Below, one piece after another: positions 34,513 through 45,723 of a stretch of 64,000 nt of DNA. Made by a program: the position numbers and the translations under genes. The notes below the pieces were generated by a model. That model saw only the letters and a program-made list of their open reading frames with translations, searched no databases and was not told where the DNA came from. The DNA is taken from positions 1-64,000 of the forward strand of contig LLEY01000118.1 of NCBI GenBank assembly GCA_001414485.1, given 5' to 3'. How positions within the stretch are numbered: the stretch's first letter is position 1; every line of letters starts with the position of its first letter. Source of the stretch: Calycina herbarum (taxonomy: Eukaryota > Ascomycota > Leotiomycetes > Helotiales > Pezizellaceae).

Positions 34513-35831
34513 TCATGGTATCTTCAAAACCACTTTACCTCGAACCCTTCCTTCTTCCATAAGTTTCACAGCTTTCCTCCAACCTTCTCGCTCATCAAAT
34601 CCGCCTCGGATCACTTCTTGGATTTCTGTTTTGACCTCGCCTAGATCCGTGAGACGAGCGACTTGCTCTAGGTACGATGATTTCGAATAGAGTGAGATGC
34701 AAGCGTATCGAGGACCCCAAATCCAACCCCTGATGTACCGCAATACTTGAGCTGGGTTTGCGAAATATGTGATTGACCCACCGATTGATTTAACATTGGT
34801 CTTATCGCCCACGATTGTTACATAGGCACCATTGGTGTTGAGAATTTGAGGCTAGTTCTGATTAGACTTGGACTGTTTGGGAAAATGGCAGAGTCACATA
34901 CATATGTGGAGAGAAGATCAGTTCCTCCAACGCAATCAACAATTAAGTCATAGTCTTTTGTCGTAAGCACCCGCTGGGAACTGAGAGCCGATGCCACATC
35001 TTCTTTAGTGTAGTCGATAACTTCATCGGCGCCGAGATCCTTGACAAACTCGGTATTCCGAGTGGAACATATAGCTGTTACGTGACACTCGTATACAACT
35101 TTAGCAACTGTGTAACGATCAGCATTGGACGACGAAAATTAAGCTTCAAACCTTGAGTAAAAAGGAAATGAAATCTCACGTTGGACTAGCCAGGACCCTG
35201 TACCACCAGACCCTCCGCGGATGACCACCTTCCTAGGAGAATTATCAGGCAGTAGAGGTGGCAACCAATCTAGACAAGAGAATGCAGTCAAGGCTACAAG
35301 GGGTATGGAAGAAGCTTGCTCATGGGTAAGACTTGTTGGTTTCTTTGCAACAGGGTCTGAAGTTGGGTTGACATTGATATATTCGCTGAAGGTTCCTTGG
35401 CCGAACTAGGAAATTGATCAGCCATTTTGAAATTGATATATCCTTTCTTTTTTGAGGCAGAAGCGAAAATATCGAGACCTGCGAGTGAGGAGATGAAGAC
35501 AGAAAAAGGAACCCAGAACAAAATAACGAGAGGAAAGACCCACAACATGGAATAGTAATCCAAAAATATCATCACCTTCCTTCCAACCATTGACTTTACT
35601 ACCAACCGCAATGACTGTGCCAGAAAAGTCCCTTCCCATCCCCTTGTCGCCGGCCACAACTCCAACAAGTCCGGATCGCCATAATTGAATATCAACCGGG
35701 TTTATTGATGCTAAACGAACCTTCACAAGAAGCTCGCTTGAGGGGAGTGGCGGGATCTCTTCTTCGCTCACAAATAGATCTCCGCCGATGCCGTTGAATC
35801 GGAGTGCCCGGTTTATCTTGGGAATCTCCAT
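34513..35831 (-). CDS. Medium-chain dehydrogenase/reductase, quinone oxidoreductase-like, 352 aa
   Basis: Four exons on the minus strand: 35831-35544, 35405-35180, 35108-34903 and 34851-34513; all phases agree. The N-terminal GroES-like part includes LLVKVRLASINPVDIQLWRS, GRDFSGTVIAVGS and GDDIFGLLF. The middle carries the NADP(H)-binding Rossmann loop VVIRGGSGGTGSWLVQLAK, then DLGADEVIDYTKED and DYDLIVDCVGG. The C-terminal third (ILNTNGAYVTIVGDK, then EEGRVRGKVVLKIP) is typical of zinc-independent members such as quinone reductases and RTN4IP1-like proteins. No zinc-ligand cysteines are seen. Its start lies 298 bp from the divergent thioesterase gene. Substrate unknown. Confidence 0.88.
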
Positions 35832-36129
35832 GATTTGTTTGGTTTCAGCTTTGGGGGCGTTGGCTGGGATTTGGTGATGGCGTTGTCAAATCCCGAGAGA
35901 GTAATCCCGATTTGCCATCGGACTTAACGTGGGCCTCGGTTCGGACTTTATGCTCGGACTTTGGGCTCTGATTGGTGGGGTACGGGACAGCAGATTTCAA
36001 CAAAAAACCACTACCCAAAATCACTCATTCACTATTTCAACTTCTTGAACACCCCCTCGACTACTCCTTACAATCCTCGGTTGCTTAACGAGGCCACCCC
36101 TGTAGACGCTCGCCTATGAACTACCGACC
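35832..36129. promoter_or_regulatory. Bidirectional promoter, oxidoreductase / thioesterase
   Basis: 298 bp separate two divergent start codons. An ATTGG (reverse CCAAT) lies at 35971-35975, and the right half is an AC/CT-rich leader. Shared control of the two genes is plausible from spacing alone. Confidence 0.45.
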
Positions 36130-36678
36130 ATGGAGGCAGACGGAGACTTCATCAAGTCTATCTCGTGGTGCAGAGACCTGCTTGGTAGTCCAAATGTCAC
36201 GATAGTCCCTACTCCATCCCGAAAAATCAAGGAGAGCACTGAAGACGCTCTATTCTCTGAAGCTTTGAAGGACAAAGATACTGTTAGGGACTGCTTGACC
36301 TTTCATGACCGACCAGAGTCAGATTCAGCGCTCATTCATCAAGTCAACATGATTGTCAGTCTGGGGCACAAGGTCAATGGATATCCTCACGTCACTCATG
36401 GAGGAATGGTTGCTGTCTTGTTTGATGAGGTTATGGGGACTCTATTGGCATTGAATAAACGTCGGGTTGCAATTCCAGGAGTTGAAAGTTCGGTCACCGC
36501 CAACTTGAACGTCACGTTCCTGTTACCTGTCGCCACTCCACAAACAGTTATACTGAGTGCTGTATTCAAGAAGATTGAAGGAAGGAAAATCTTCATTGGG
36601 GCGACATTGAAGGATAGCGCTGGGGTTGCTCATGCAAAGGCGGAAGCATTGTGGATTAGTTTGAAGGAAAAGCTGTGA
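36130..36678 (+). CDS. Hotdog-fold thioesterase (4HBT/PaaI-like), 182 aa
   Basis: Single exon with ATG in good context. The hotdog core runs from about 70 to 175. The active-site loop is YPHVTHGGMVAVLFDEVMG: His90-Gly-Gly at the start of the central helix and Asp99/Glu100 within it. After it comes ANLNVTFLLPVATPQTVIL, the usual strand pair with a Pro. Family members hydrolyse acyl-CoA thioesters; fungal paralogues of this size are usually called thioesterase superfamily protein. There is no signal peptide. The N-terminal 60 residues are a helical extension common in fungal members. It lies head to head with the oxidoreductase gene, and both could act on the same metabolite, which is inference. 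Confidence 0.88.
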   Translation: MEADGDFIKSISWCRDLLGSPNVTIVPTPSRKIKESTEDALFSEALKDKDTVRDCLTFHDRPESDSALIHQVNMIVSLGHKVNGYPHVTHGGMVAVLFDEVMGTLLALNKRRVAIPGVESSVTANLNVTFLLPVATPQTVILSAVFKKIEGRKIFIGATLKDSAGVAHAKAEALWISLKEKL

Positions 36679-37616
36679 GCGGTGATATACCTGCTCGGGA
36701 TTTCACGAGCCCATTCACCCCAAAGCATCGCCACTTCCGGACTCTGTTTGAGGAAAGGTCCCTAGAGGTTGTCTTCATGGAAGGAGGTTCGATACTCATT
36801 GATACGTGCCACGACGGTGGCACCAGAAAAAATTGAGGTTCTTGATTCCACTCACATCAGCCATTGGCGGGATGTATTCTCATGTTCCTCAATCATCAAA
36901 ACCTTCTATATCTTTATCTACGTCTTTGCAATGAGATTAATTCATGTCAATCATATGTTATATCTGATGGCGGTGGACTCTATATAATAAGTTTTTTTTG
37001 ATTCAAGTGAGGGATCTTTTTTTATATGAGCTGGGTACGGATTCCATGAGCATGAGAGCTTACACTGACAGAGTTTAGGGAATGAGCTTTCTAGGGGATA
37101 AGGGGTCAATTACACCGAAAACAAAAAGACCTTGGGGGCTACCTCATCCGTTAGGTTTATCATCAAAGAATTGGGTCACTCAAAGGTGGAAAGAGAGGGA
37201 GTACAAGAAGTAGACATTCCGAGTCGCTAAATATGGATTTAGCTTGCGGAAGCATTCCCTCCGCACCCCACCCCCACAGCATCTTCGGGCCGGTATATCC
37301 CCTTCAGCCACCGATTTTGTGCCCTATTTCATCATTTCACGTTGATCTTGGATCGTAAATCGCGTGGTTGCTGCATCTACTCAGCCTCAAACATAGGATA
37401 TATTTCATTCGGGGAAGTTGAGTCCCTATACGACGGCTCAAAATGTTCTTGTGTTCCGATTTCTTGTCCCCTGAACCTGGTGGTTAATATAAGCGGCCGG
37501 TAGTTTGAAGTCATTTTTGAGGGGAAGAGTGGAAATTTGGGTACTGGATAAATTCCGTCGTGTGGATTTGATGGGTTTAATTTGCCTTCTTGTTCGGATG
37601 AAGGTTTAGGGGTTAG
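36679..37616. other. Intergenic region
   Basis: No gene supported. It ends in the promoter of the GH5 endoglucanase gene. Confidence 0.45.
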
Positions 37617-37653
37617 GTGGGGGAGGGTTGTGGGGTATAAAGTATATCCCCAG
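37617..37653 (+). promoter_or_regulatory. Cluster of CRE1-type (SYGGRG) motifs
   Basis: GTGGGG at 37617-37622 and 37630-37635, and CTGGGG on the other strand at 37648-37653. SYGGRG is the site of the carbon-catabolite repressor CreA/CRE1. Three sites in 37 bp, overlapping the TATA box of a cellulase-type gene, suggest glucose repression. Confidence 0.45.
37636..37641 (+). promoter_or_regulatory. TATA box of the GH5 endoglucanase gene
   Basis: TATAAA 100 bp upstream of the ATG, followed by a strongly CT-rich leader. Confidence 0.6.
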
Positions 37654-37735
37654 CGCTGGCAGTTCGTCTCTTCTTCTCTTCTTTTCTTTTACTTATTAAC
37701 AAAGTCCTGTATTCTGTTTCGGTAAATCTTTCAAT

Positions 37736-39354
37736 ATGTTACTCATTAAAGCTCTTGCTGCGTTGGCAATTGTCGCCGTGGAAAAGGCTGCAGCCACGAT
37801 ATTTTACGCGGGGGTCGCGGAGAGCTCGGGAGAGTTTGGAGTATGGAGTATGTGCACAAGTTTCTTTCCGGATTTATTCAAAATTTTGCTTCTTGAACAA
37901 TGGTCGATGGAAACTAGAACTCAGTAAGAGACGGAAGGAGAAGGATGTCGTGAACTGACGTCTTTTAGGTGCAACTGCTACGAAGGGAACCGGACTTCCT
38001 GGTCGATTCGGGGTTGATTATTCGTTTATTGACAAGAAAGCAATTGATGTTTTCGTTGATACCAATAAAGTGAGTAAACTCAACTTTGAAGATATCTACC
38101 ACAAATAAATCTGCATTGTCAACCGGGACAGAAAGGGTGCTTTTGCTAACATCACAACTCAGATCAACCTCTTCCGGATCGCGTTCCTTCTAGAGAGAAT
38201 GTGTCCCCCAAGTTATGGATTAGGTGCCAAGTTCAACGAAACTGTAACTCTCCCCTCCAGCTTTCTTAATCTACTCTGCAAATACTAACCGAATGCAACA
38301 GCATTTCAACCTTTACGCCGATGCGGTCAGCTACATTTCCCAGACCAAAGGAGCATATGTGATCTTAGATCCACATAATTATATGCGATATAACGATCCT
38401 AGCTCGCAACCGATGTCAGGAAGTGTCATTGGAAACTCGAGTGATGTCACAGCAGCAACGACAACACAATTCGGGGCATTCTGGAAGGAATTGGCAAACA
38501 GATTTGCTAAGAATGAGAAAGTCATCTTCTCTATCATGAATGAGGTATGTTCTTGCTTTCCTAGTGACTTCCTGCCAGTAAGCTGATGAAATTGAAATAG
38601 CCACACGACATGGAGACCAGTTTGGTTCTTGCAAACAACCAAGCGGCTATTGATGGGATTAGATCAACTGGAGCTAAGCAATTGTGAGCATCTTTTGTTC
38701 AATCCGAAACTACCCACAAACTTACACAATTCCAGGATTCTTGCCCCAGGAAATTCCTGGTCTGGAGGTCACAGCTTTACTCAAAGTTGGACCGGTTACT
38801 CACCTTCATCTGCCTCAGCACTCGTAAACCTCAAAGACCCCCTAAACAACACAGCATTCGACATCCACGAATATCTTGACGCAGATTACTCAGGTGGCCA
38901 TGCTCTCTGTGCCTCTCCAGCAGACACCAACCTCGCCGATCTCACCTCCTGGCTCAAAGCCAACCAATTCAAAGCTATGATCACCGAATTTGGATCTGCA
39001 AATGGAACTCAGTGCCAGCCATACTTAGAGGGAATGCTCGGATACATGAGAGATAATCCTGAGTATATTGGATGGACTGCTTGGGCTGCGGGACCGTTTT
39101 GGGGGACGAATAGTGCTTGTTGTACCGATTCTAAGCAGTGGGGTAGTTTGGAGCCGGGGAGCAAGGCTTCGGATGGGGGACCAGGGATGTATGAGACTGT
39201 TTGTGAGTTGTTACTCTTTTTTTTGCCTTTTTGAAATGAGTACTAATTTGGGTTGTCAATAGGGTTGGCGATTATTCAGAAGTTTGTGCCGAAAACTTTG
39301 GTTTGGAGTGGTATTAGTAGTGTTACTGGTGGTGTCTTGAGTACTAGAGGATAA
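37736..39354 (+). CDS. Secreted GH5 endo-beta-1,4-glucanase, 392 aa
   Basis: Seven exons: 37736-37847, 37969-38069, 38163-38243, 38302-38544, 38601-38683, 38736-39202 and 39263-39354; all phases agree. The signal peptide is MLLIKALAALAIVAVEKAAA. GH5_5-type motifs: FYAGVAESSGEFG, LPGRFGVDYSF, INLFRIAFLLERMCP, YVILDPHNYMRYN, VIFSIMNEPHDM with the acid/base Glu at about 179, and LAPGNSWSGGHSF. After these come FDIHEYLDADYSG and MITEFGSANG with the nucleophile Glu at about 291, then WTAWAAGPFWG. No carbohydrate-binding module and no linker, so it is a single-domain enzyme. It cleaves internal beta-1,4 bonds in cellulose or related glucans. The promoter shows carbon-repression motifs. Six short introns are many for a gene of this size. 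Confidence 0.92.
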
Positions 39355-39621
39355 GCATGAGAGCCTAGTTTCGATAAATGAAATATAATAACAAAATGTC
39401 AATGGAAAGGGAGAGGGAAAATGTTTATTTGGATATACGTGATCATTGAAACCGAGAAATCATCTTGATAAAATGACTTTTCTCTACGCGCTGAGGTTCT
39501 CGTGTTCTAAAAATAGGAGAAATGCGACGTCACCTGACACCAACAGCTACCTAACATTTGGTGATTTCAGAAAGCATCAGGACAGTTTTCATACTCTAGT
39601 TACCCCTTGCTACACGCCATC

Positions 39622-40854
39622 ATGACCTTTGCACGGATCTTGACAGAGCCTTGGAGTCCTGTTGATGATCAAGTCTCTGTAGAAAATGGCACCCATATAT
39701 ATAACTTCGAGGAATACACCTTTCGCGCCTTCCGTCCCGGATACTTTTTGGGAGACGACCCAAGGACGAAGGACGGGCTTACCAGCGGCCTTCCGCAGGT
39801 TTTCTTGACGGAAAAAATTGTGGAATCGGACAGAGCACTATCTCTTCTCGGTTCTCTCAACCGACTACCCATTGAAATTCTTATCGAGATTCTTCCGACT
39901 CTCGACCTGCCATCGCTCATCTCGTTCAGAAATACCAACATGCGTGCTAGAAATATCGTGGATTCGATTGCTATGTTTCGAAGGGTTGTTTCATTCCCGA
40001 GATTGATAGGTGCCGTTTTGCAACTCCGGTGCAAATTCTTTGACCTCAATACACTCTACACCTGCATAAACAATTCAACATGCTCCTTCTGTGGCCAATT
40101 TGGTGACATGCTCTATCTGATCACTTGCGAGCGTTGGTGTTTTGACTGTTGGCAAAGCAGAGAAACGGCAGCATTGACGGTACCTCGGGAAGCAAGTCTA
40201 GAACCTCTCATGACAGATATCGAGGCTCGTGAGAAATTTGGTCACATCCCGCATGTGTTTCTTTCTCCAGGTACTTATGGGCTCGACGGAAATGCAGTTC
40301 TGAATGAACGTGCGCTCGCTTTCGACCAGCGCTCGTTTTTTGCACAGCAAGACGCACCGCCATGGAAACCTTTGACAACGACATCGTGGGGCGCCCATCC
40401 ACTCAACTTTGTGGCGGTTATTCGCGCTCCTTACTTCGAAAGCCTTACTAAAGAATGGCACGAAGGATTTATGTGCTGTGCGTGTTCATTCCAAGGCTGG
40501 AGAGTCTTCCCAATCGGTCAGGCATACGAAATATCATATGACAAGGATATATTCTCGGCGTGGGAAGCTCCATGGAGACGATACACACAAGAAGGCATGC
40601 AGCAGCACATAGAACAGCATGGTCGCATTCTTCGCGTTGAAAAAAGCGGGTGGGGAAAACGATATGTACACGAACTTCCCCTCAATTCGCACAAGAGCAA
40701 TCCCGCCGTGTTGCGCGAAATGAGTGAAATACTGCGTCAATGCCGAGATAAAGTGATCACATTTCCTCCCCCGCAGCTTTATTGCCCACGTTGGAGGGGT
40801 GTTTGGTCACATTTACCCCTCAAACCTTTGAAGAATATTTGTAAGCCGACGTAA
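39622..40854 (+). CDS. F-box protein, 410 aa
   Basis: Single exon; the first ATG is at 39622 (MTFARILTEPW). The F-box lies at about 80-115 (LNRLPIEILIEILPTLDLPS, then LISFRNTNMRARNIV), starting with the usual LP-x-E-ILxxI. It is followed by a cysteine group (CSFCGQFGDMLYLITCERWC, then FDCW) that could bind zinc, as in many fungal F-box proteins. The rest has no leucine-rich or WD repeats but several aromatic-rich stretches. F-box proteins bring substrates to SCF ubiquitin ligases through Skp1; the substrate is unknown. It sits 268 bp after the GH5 gene on the same strand with no functional link apparent. Confidence 0.8.
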   Translation: MTFARILTEPWSPVDDQVSVENGTHIYNFEEYTFRAFRPGYFLGDDPRTKDGLTSGLPQVFLTEKIVESDRALSLLGSLNRLPIEILIEILPTLDLPSLISFRNTNMRARNIVDSIAMFRRVVSFPRLIGAVLQLRCKFFDLNTLYTCINNSTCSFCGQFGDMLYLITCERWCFDCWQSRETAALTVPREASLEPLMTDIEAREKFGHIPHVFLSPGTYGLDGNAVLNERALAFDQRSFFAQQDAPPWKPLTTTSWGAHPLNFVAVIRAPYFESLTKEWHEGFMCCACSFQGWRVFPIGQAYEISYDKDIFSAWEAPWRRYTQEGMQQHIEQHGRILRVEKSGWGKRYVHELPLNSHKSNPAVLREMSEILRQCRDKVITFPPPQLYCPRWRGVWSHLPLKPLKNICKPT

Positions 40855-41108
40855 CTACGCCGCTGAAGATGAGTTTCGAAGAGAAGGCAAAAGTAACACT
40901 CCAGGTGACGATTGAGGATGTATGGGCAAGACGGAATTTAAATTTGAATGATTTAGTCTCAAATGCATCGGGTTCATATTTTGAACTGCATTTTCATAAT
41001 TAGCAAGGTATACAAGCACTAACAGAACAATATTTCACTTTCCACATCTATCCTAAAACAGTCATGCTATTCTTGGAATTCGGATATATCGCCAAAAATC
41101 TCCCAAAC

Positions 41109-42395
41109 TCAATCGTCAAAACCAGCCGGAACATTGGCCACTGGTCTCTTCTCTCTAGGCAATGTGCCTTCGGCCCAATCTGGTGTCTTCCCTATGGATG
41201 GTTGTCCTTGGGCCCAAACTTCCTTTGGAGCCATGTTGAAGTCATCGACATTATAAGCCAAAATCTTGGTGACTCTGGAATCACTGTTGGTTAAAGTCTC
41301 AGCTTCGAAGTTCCACCAATAGCTCCCCTCTTGAAATAATGCGTTGCCATCGACTTGGGATGGTGTTGCGCCGTTTCCATCCGCAATTATTCGGACAATA
41401 CCACCCTTTTGTGCTGCTCGCTTGGCAAGCCCATATGACGCCAACTGGCCTACCCAAGAATCAATCATGGCGGCTTCGGATAAGGTGGATCCTGCTGGCA
41501 CAATTTTCTTCTCTTCAGGAACTTGCAATTGATTGTTATCGAGGCCCTTATATAAATCCGCAGCGTAAAAGATTTTTCCTGTGTCATCTGGATCGAGCCC
41601 TTCTCTGAATTGAGCATTGCTTATATCGTTGAATACCCGTTGGAATTCACGCCTTGGCTCACGGCGCACTTTTTGACCGGTGAAAAAAAGATAATGACTT
41701 TCTGGTGGTATAATATCCGATCCTTGGATGTCCCAATTACGAAATCTTTCATAGGAAGCTCGGAGAGCGCTTCCCTGCTCCAGGCCTTTGTGGGCTGGTG
41801 TTTCTAATGGTAATTTATCGACACCGGGAACTCGATTAGCTTCAGAAAAGCCCGCATCGGGATTGAAGTAATTTGATTCCTGTTTCCAAGCGAGCCACTC
41901 TGGCGTAAACTGGGGAAATGGTTCCGCTGGGCGTTGTCCAGGTACAACGATTGGACCATTTTGATTCGCTGGGACACCTTCTTGTGGTTGCACAACGGTT
42001 CCTGGATCGTCTTGTCGTGTTGGCTCTTCTTGCTGCTGCGATGGAGTTTGGCTCCCCCCCTGATCACCCCCATATTGTTGATTGTCTCCGGTCTGTGATG
42101 AATCGCCAGACCCACCGTCTCTATCCTTTGGTTTTGGTACAACTCTTTTGTAAAGATCCGGTACTCGTGGATAATCGGCACAGAAATCTTGTGTTCTGCA
42201 GGTGTCGGAGCCTTTGTCAAGCAAGTTAGATTTTGAAGCAATGGAACTTTAAGGATGGGATTAATACATACTGGTATTCAATCGCGAGCTCAGATGCCGC
42301 TCAACCTCGACTGGGTAACTAAGGGCCCTCGCATCGATAACCGAGGACAACGCAAGACACAGAAGCCCTGTTACCAGAGGTTTAGAGAACAACAT
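41109..42395 (-). CDS. Secreted protein of unknown function, 408 aa
   Basis: Two exons on the minus strand: 42395-42272 and 42211-41109, with a 59-bp intron after codon 41. The first exon supplies a signal peptide (MLFSKPLVTGLLCLALSSV). Residues about 65-130 are low-complexity Gly/Gln/Pro/Asp-rich. The C-terminal 270 residues look globular: SHYLFFTGQKVRREPRREFQ, then FYAADLYKGLDNN, then MIDSWVGQLASYGLAKRAAQ, and VRIIADGNG...SYWWNFEAETLT. The order of elements (hydrophobic strand with a basic helix, helix with repeated Ala, strand, then W-x2-E) loosely recalls ADP-ribosyl-cyclase/NAD-glycohydrolase folds; this is only a hypothesis. It is divergent from the 43680 gene across 1.28 kb. Confidence 0.75.
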
Positions 42396-43679
42396 GTTGT
42401 TAAAATCTGTCTTCTAAGCTGGAATATATTGAGAAGACGAGCGGAAAATTGCGAAAACGAGACTTAGTGTGTGGTGAGTGAGAATCACGGCAGCGTTGTT
42501 AAGAGGATTTTGTTCTAGCGAGGTGCTTAGAATTAATTGATTGTAAAAATACTCAATTGAAGGGAATTGACAAGTAGTTAAACAAGTAAATTGTAGATGT
42601 TGTAGCAGAGAATGCTCTGAGTTAAGTACTTAAGAAACAACACAGAAACTCTACAAACAAATTATAAAAACCTGTTCCGTTGGAATGAGGGGATCATGTT
42701 CCGTCTCAACGGCCTCGGTGAGGTCTTGATATCAAGAATAGAACGGACCATTTCTTTCCATGTTGGATCATATCCTTAAAAATCCTTCCCTATGTTATTA
42801 GAAATGTTGGAACATGGAGAATTGCTCTCCTGAGATGTCACTGGGTCACTTTACTGGATTCTTTCGCGTACGGAAAACGCTGGGTTTTCGGTCATTTCTC
42901 CAGCCGATTGCTACAAAAAAGGATTATCTCACGGCGGTTAGTCCCCCAGCCGCCGCGCAGACCAACAACAGCTTAAAGCTTCTCCGTTTGGTGAGATTTC
43001 CACGCTCTCTGCCTAGAAAGCCAACTTAACCGAGGCTGACCCAACGCGTTGGGTCCGACCCATGCGCCAATGTTGGAACGTGGAGTCGAATCCTTCAATA
43101 GAATAGAAATGGTCTGAAAGTTTTTTTTGTGCAGTAAAAAATACAGTCAAACACTTCGCCCATCAGCTGCGGCTGTTTTCCGTTCATTTTTACCGCGCAA
43201 TTTTGGGTTTTACGTGACTAAAGGTTGTTTTTTTGGTTCCATTTACCACCAACAACAGAAAGACGCCTCAAATTGACGCCCATGGATGTTAGTCGAAAAG
43301 CTAGGATTGCAAACCCTCATTTTCCCCTTAGTCGTTGGGCTATTTTTGAACAACCATAATCACCCATTGATGAAGACTAAGAATAACTTACCGCGCCATG
43401 ATGGCTTTTTGAGATGCCAAGGATAAACTCATAGATTTCTGAGCCGGCTTATAAAAGGTCTGTTCGATTTACTACGAACTTGTCACCACAAATTTTAAGA
43501 CCTATTCGTACATTCACCCCTTATTATCTCGTCTCTATATTTCTGGCATTAATTCGATCTTTTCCCCATCCTCATCTCTCCAAGAAAAAAAGCCCCCACT
43601 TTCTACTTTCTCCAACTATCCTTCTTTGTTCCATTGCACTTTTTGGAAATTTACCGAATTATTCGGGAGACCATTCAAT
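42396..43679. other. Divergent intergenic region
   Basis: 1.28 kb between two divergent genes. It includes a perfect 16-bp palindrome ACCCAACGCGTTGGGT at 43039-43054. A CT-rich leader precedes 43680. No gene seen. Confidence 0.45.
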
Positions 43680-45326
43680 ATGTCTTTTGCTGCAGCGTTC
43701 GGGGTGGAGGCAATTGCCGGGTTTGCTTTCATGGGACCACAGGCAATACCACCAACAGCAAAAATTGCTGTCCAGATTGGTGTTGGATCTACTGCTCTTG
43801 GGACCCCAAAGGGAACCTCTGGAAATACAGCCGGTATCACACCAAGTTTGTTTCTTTACGACGCACACGGCGACAGAATATCTGAGCTATTGGGCGGCGA
43901 CGTTATGAGAGCTGGGACAAATGTCAAAGTTGAATTGGACCAAGACTTCCAATCAGACGAAGGAAAGAAAACACCCGAATATATGAGGCTTCAAGCCCAT
44001 TCAAAAGATGCGACTTGCATCAGTTATGTCACTGTTACGACCCCGGGACAAGACCACCGAACATGGCATGCAGGGTATGTCAAAAAGTGTGCAGAGACAA
44101 TGGGGAATACTCAGCTCTGGTATCCCAGTCCAGAGAGTGTTCCCGCATCCGATTTCAAGCCTGGGTGTGTTTGGCTTAGCAACGAAGAAAGCGACAATGC
44201 TCTGCAGGGGATCTCATTTAAACTAACTGATTTTGGCTTTCCCAAATCTGAAGATGCATTAAACATGCAGAAGCAATACACTGAATTTCCAGACACACTC
44301 TGCCAATCACCAGCAAGAATGACCTTGTGGAAGGCGCTGTTCGTTCTCGATTGTATTCCTTTTTACGATTATTTGGGAGAAAAGAACAATAGAACAACTG
44401 GTCCTGACGCCGGGTTCGACAAAGATTTTCAAAAGGTTATCGACGGTCACACGCTACCCTGCAAGCTCGAAGGGGGAAAGCTGCCAGGGGGTAGCGAGCC
44501 TTATAAGCAAATCCTGGAACCTGGTAAAGGACCGAAAGTCCTCACCCCTGAGCAGACATCTGCGGCCAAAGCAAAAGAGGCCGCTGATGCAAAAGCGAAA
44601 GAAGCAGCGGACAACGAGGCGGGAACCAACACACACGGCGGAGCTCCTGGTGCTGGTAATTCCGGTGGCAAGACATCTTCGATAGATAAAAACGAGGGGG
44701 GGTTGAACGAGAACGCACCAAGTCCGGGTCAGGGCTCCTTTGGAGGAGTTTCTTCAGAAATTGGGATTCCAGGAGCAGGAGCTTTTGGGGGTATCGCTGG
44801 AGATTTCCCGGTCTCGGAAACCACACCCGGCGGGGTTCTGGGGCCAATCCCAGCTTCTCCAACGACGAATGTCAACCCCGCTGTGACTAGCGAAGCGCCG
44901 CAATCCTTGGACGACCCATTTGAGACTGAAGGTGGAATTGAACCATCCCCTTTAGGAGACCGCAAAAGATCCAGCATATTAAGAACTCGTGCCCAGCGAC
45001 ACGCCAGACGAGATTTACTTAGAACGAAACGCGACTACTGTGTTGACCGGCTAGTTATAAGCCACCATCATGAACATAGTGCTCGTGAGGTTTGCTCAAT
45101 GAGTTCCTCATGGGGTCCGGATTTTGTATCTATTGCGGAAGGACTGTATTGTGACATGTGTGAGCGTGAGATTTGGAGAGTTTGTGATGAATCAACTACT
45201 TCAAACTGTTTTGATTTGAGGATGAAGAGCTTAGTGAGAGATCTGGATTCCTTTTCGAGAACTGAAGCGATAGATGTGCTTGATTTGAACAAAACTTTTG
45301 TTTCAATTGAAGAGTGGGAGTTGTAG
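43680..45326 (+). CDS. Protein of unknown function with Cys-rich C terminus, 548 aa
   Basis: Single exon. The first ATG is at 43680 (MSFAAAFGVEAIAGFAFMG); the hydrophobic start could be a weak signal peptide. Residues 1-260 look globular, with segments such as CISYVTVTTPGQDHRTWHAG and CVWLSNEESDNALQGISFKL. They are followed by an Ala/Lys/Glu helix (AKAKEAADAKAKEAAD, about 296-311) and a Gly/Pro/Ser/Asn-rich disordered part to about 430. After a basic, possibly proteolytic stretch (RKRSSILRTRAQRHARRD) comes a C-terminal domain with at least six cysteines (DYC, EVC, YCDMC, VC, NC). I do not recognise the family. Its neighbour across the divergent promoter is also unknown and secreted, so the two may act together. 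Confidence 0.75.
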   Translation: MSFAAAFGVEAIAGFAFMGPQAIPPTAKIAVQIGVGSTALGTPKGTSGNTAGITPSLFLYDAHGDRISELLGGDVMRAGTNVKVELDQDFQSDEGKKTPEYMRLQAHSKDATCISYVTVTTPGQDHRTWHAGYVKKCAETMGNTQLWYPSPESVPASDFKPGCVWLSNEESDNALQGISFKLTDFGFPKSEDALNMQKQYTEFPDTLCQSPARMTLWKALFVLDCIPFYDYLGEKNNRTTGPDAGFDKDFQKVIDGHTLPCKLEGGKLPGGSEPYKQILEPGKGPKVLTPEQTSAAKAKEAADAKAKEAADNEAGTNTHGGAPGAGNSGGKTSSIDKNEGGLNENAPSPGQGSFGGVSSEIGIPGAGAFGGIAGDFPVSETTPGGVLGPIPASPTTNVNPAVTSEAPQSLDDPFETEGGIEPSPLGDRKRSSILRTRAQRHARRDLLRTKRDYCVDRLVISHHHEHSAREVCSMSSSWGPDFVSIAEGLYCDMCEREIWRVCDESTTSNCFDLRMKSLVRDLDSFSRTEAIDVLDLNKTFVSIEEWEL

Positions 45327-45723
45327 ATGTTTTAGCTTAGTTAGGATGTTTGAATTTTAGAATTGGGTTAGTGAATTGCCAAAGATGGGTCTGGGTTGCT
45401 TCATTTTCCGGTCGAAATGGTAATAGAATTCTCAAATTTATTATACTATAGCTACGTTATCTATTTTGTTTTGTGTCCAGTGACCCAACGTAGAAAGAAG
45501 TGAATTTGAATAGCTAGCGGGAAAGTACGGAGTACGGAGTAGTCAGTTAACGATATTGACCAACAATTCCAGCAATTCCTATTCGCTTAGGGTTGCTAGC
45601 GCGAGGAGAGTATGACTCACATACTTCTATAAGTATCTGAGAAGAAAGACTAGTCTTATCTTTGCACAACTCAGACTCTTCTACCCCACCTCTTCAATCT
45701 TGCATTTCCGTAACATTGGCACC
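45327..45723. other. Intergenic region
   Basis: About 400 bp, ending in a CT-rich leader similar to those of the next two genes (...TCTTCTAC...CATTGGCA-ATG). Confidence 0.45.

Noticed and set aside
43039..43054. 16-bp palindrome ACCCAACGCGTTGGGT as an operator
   Set aside because: Single copy, not family P, and no known fungal regulator site that I can match; kept only as a note in the intergenic entry.
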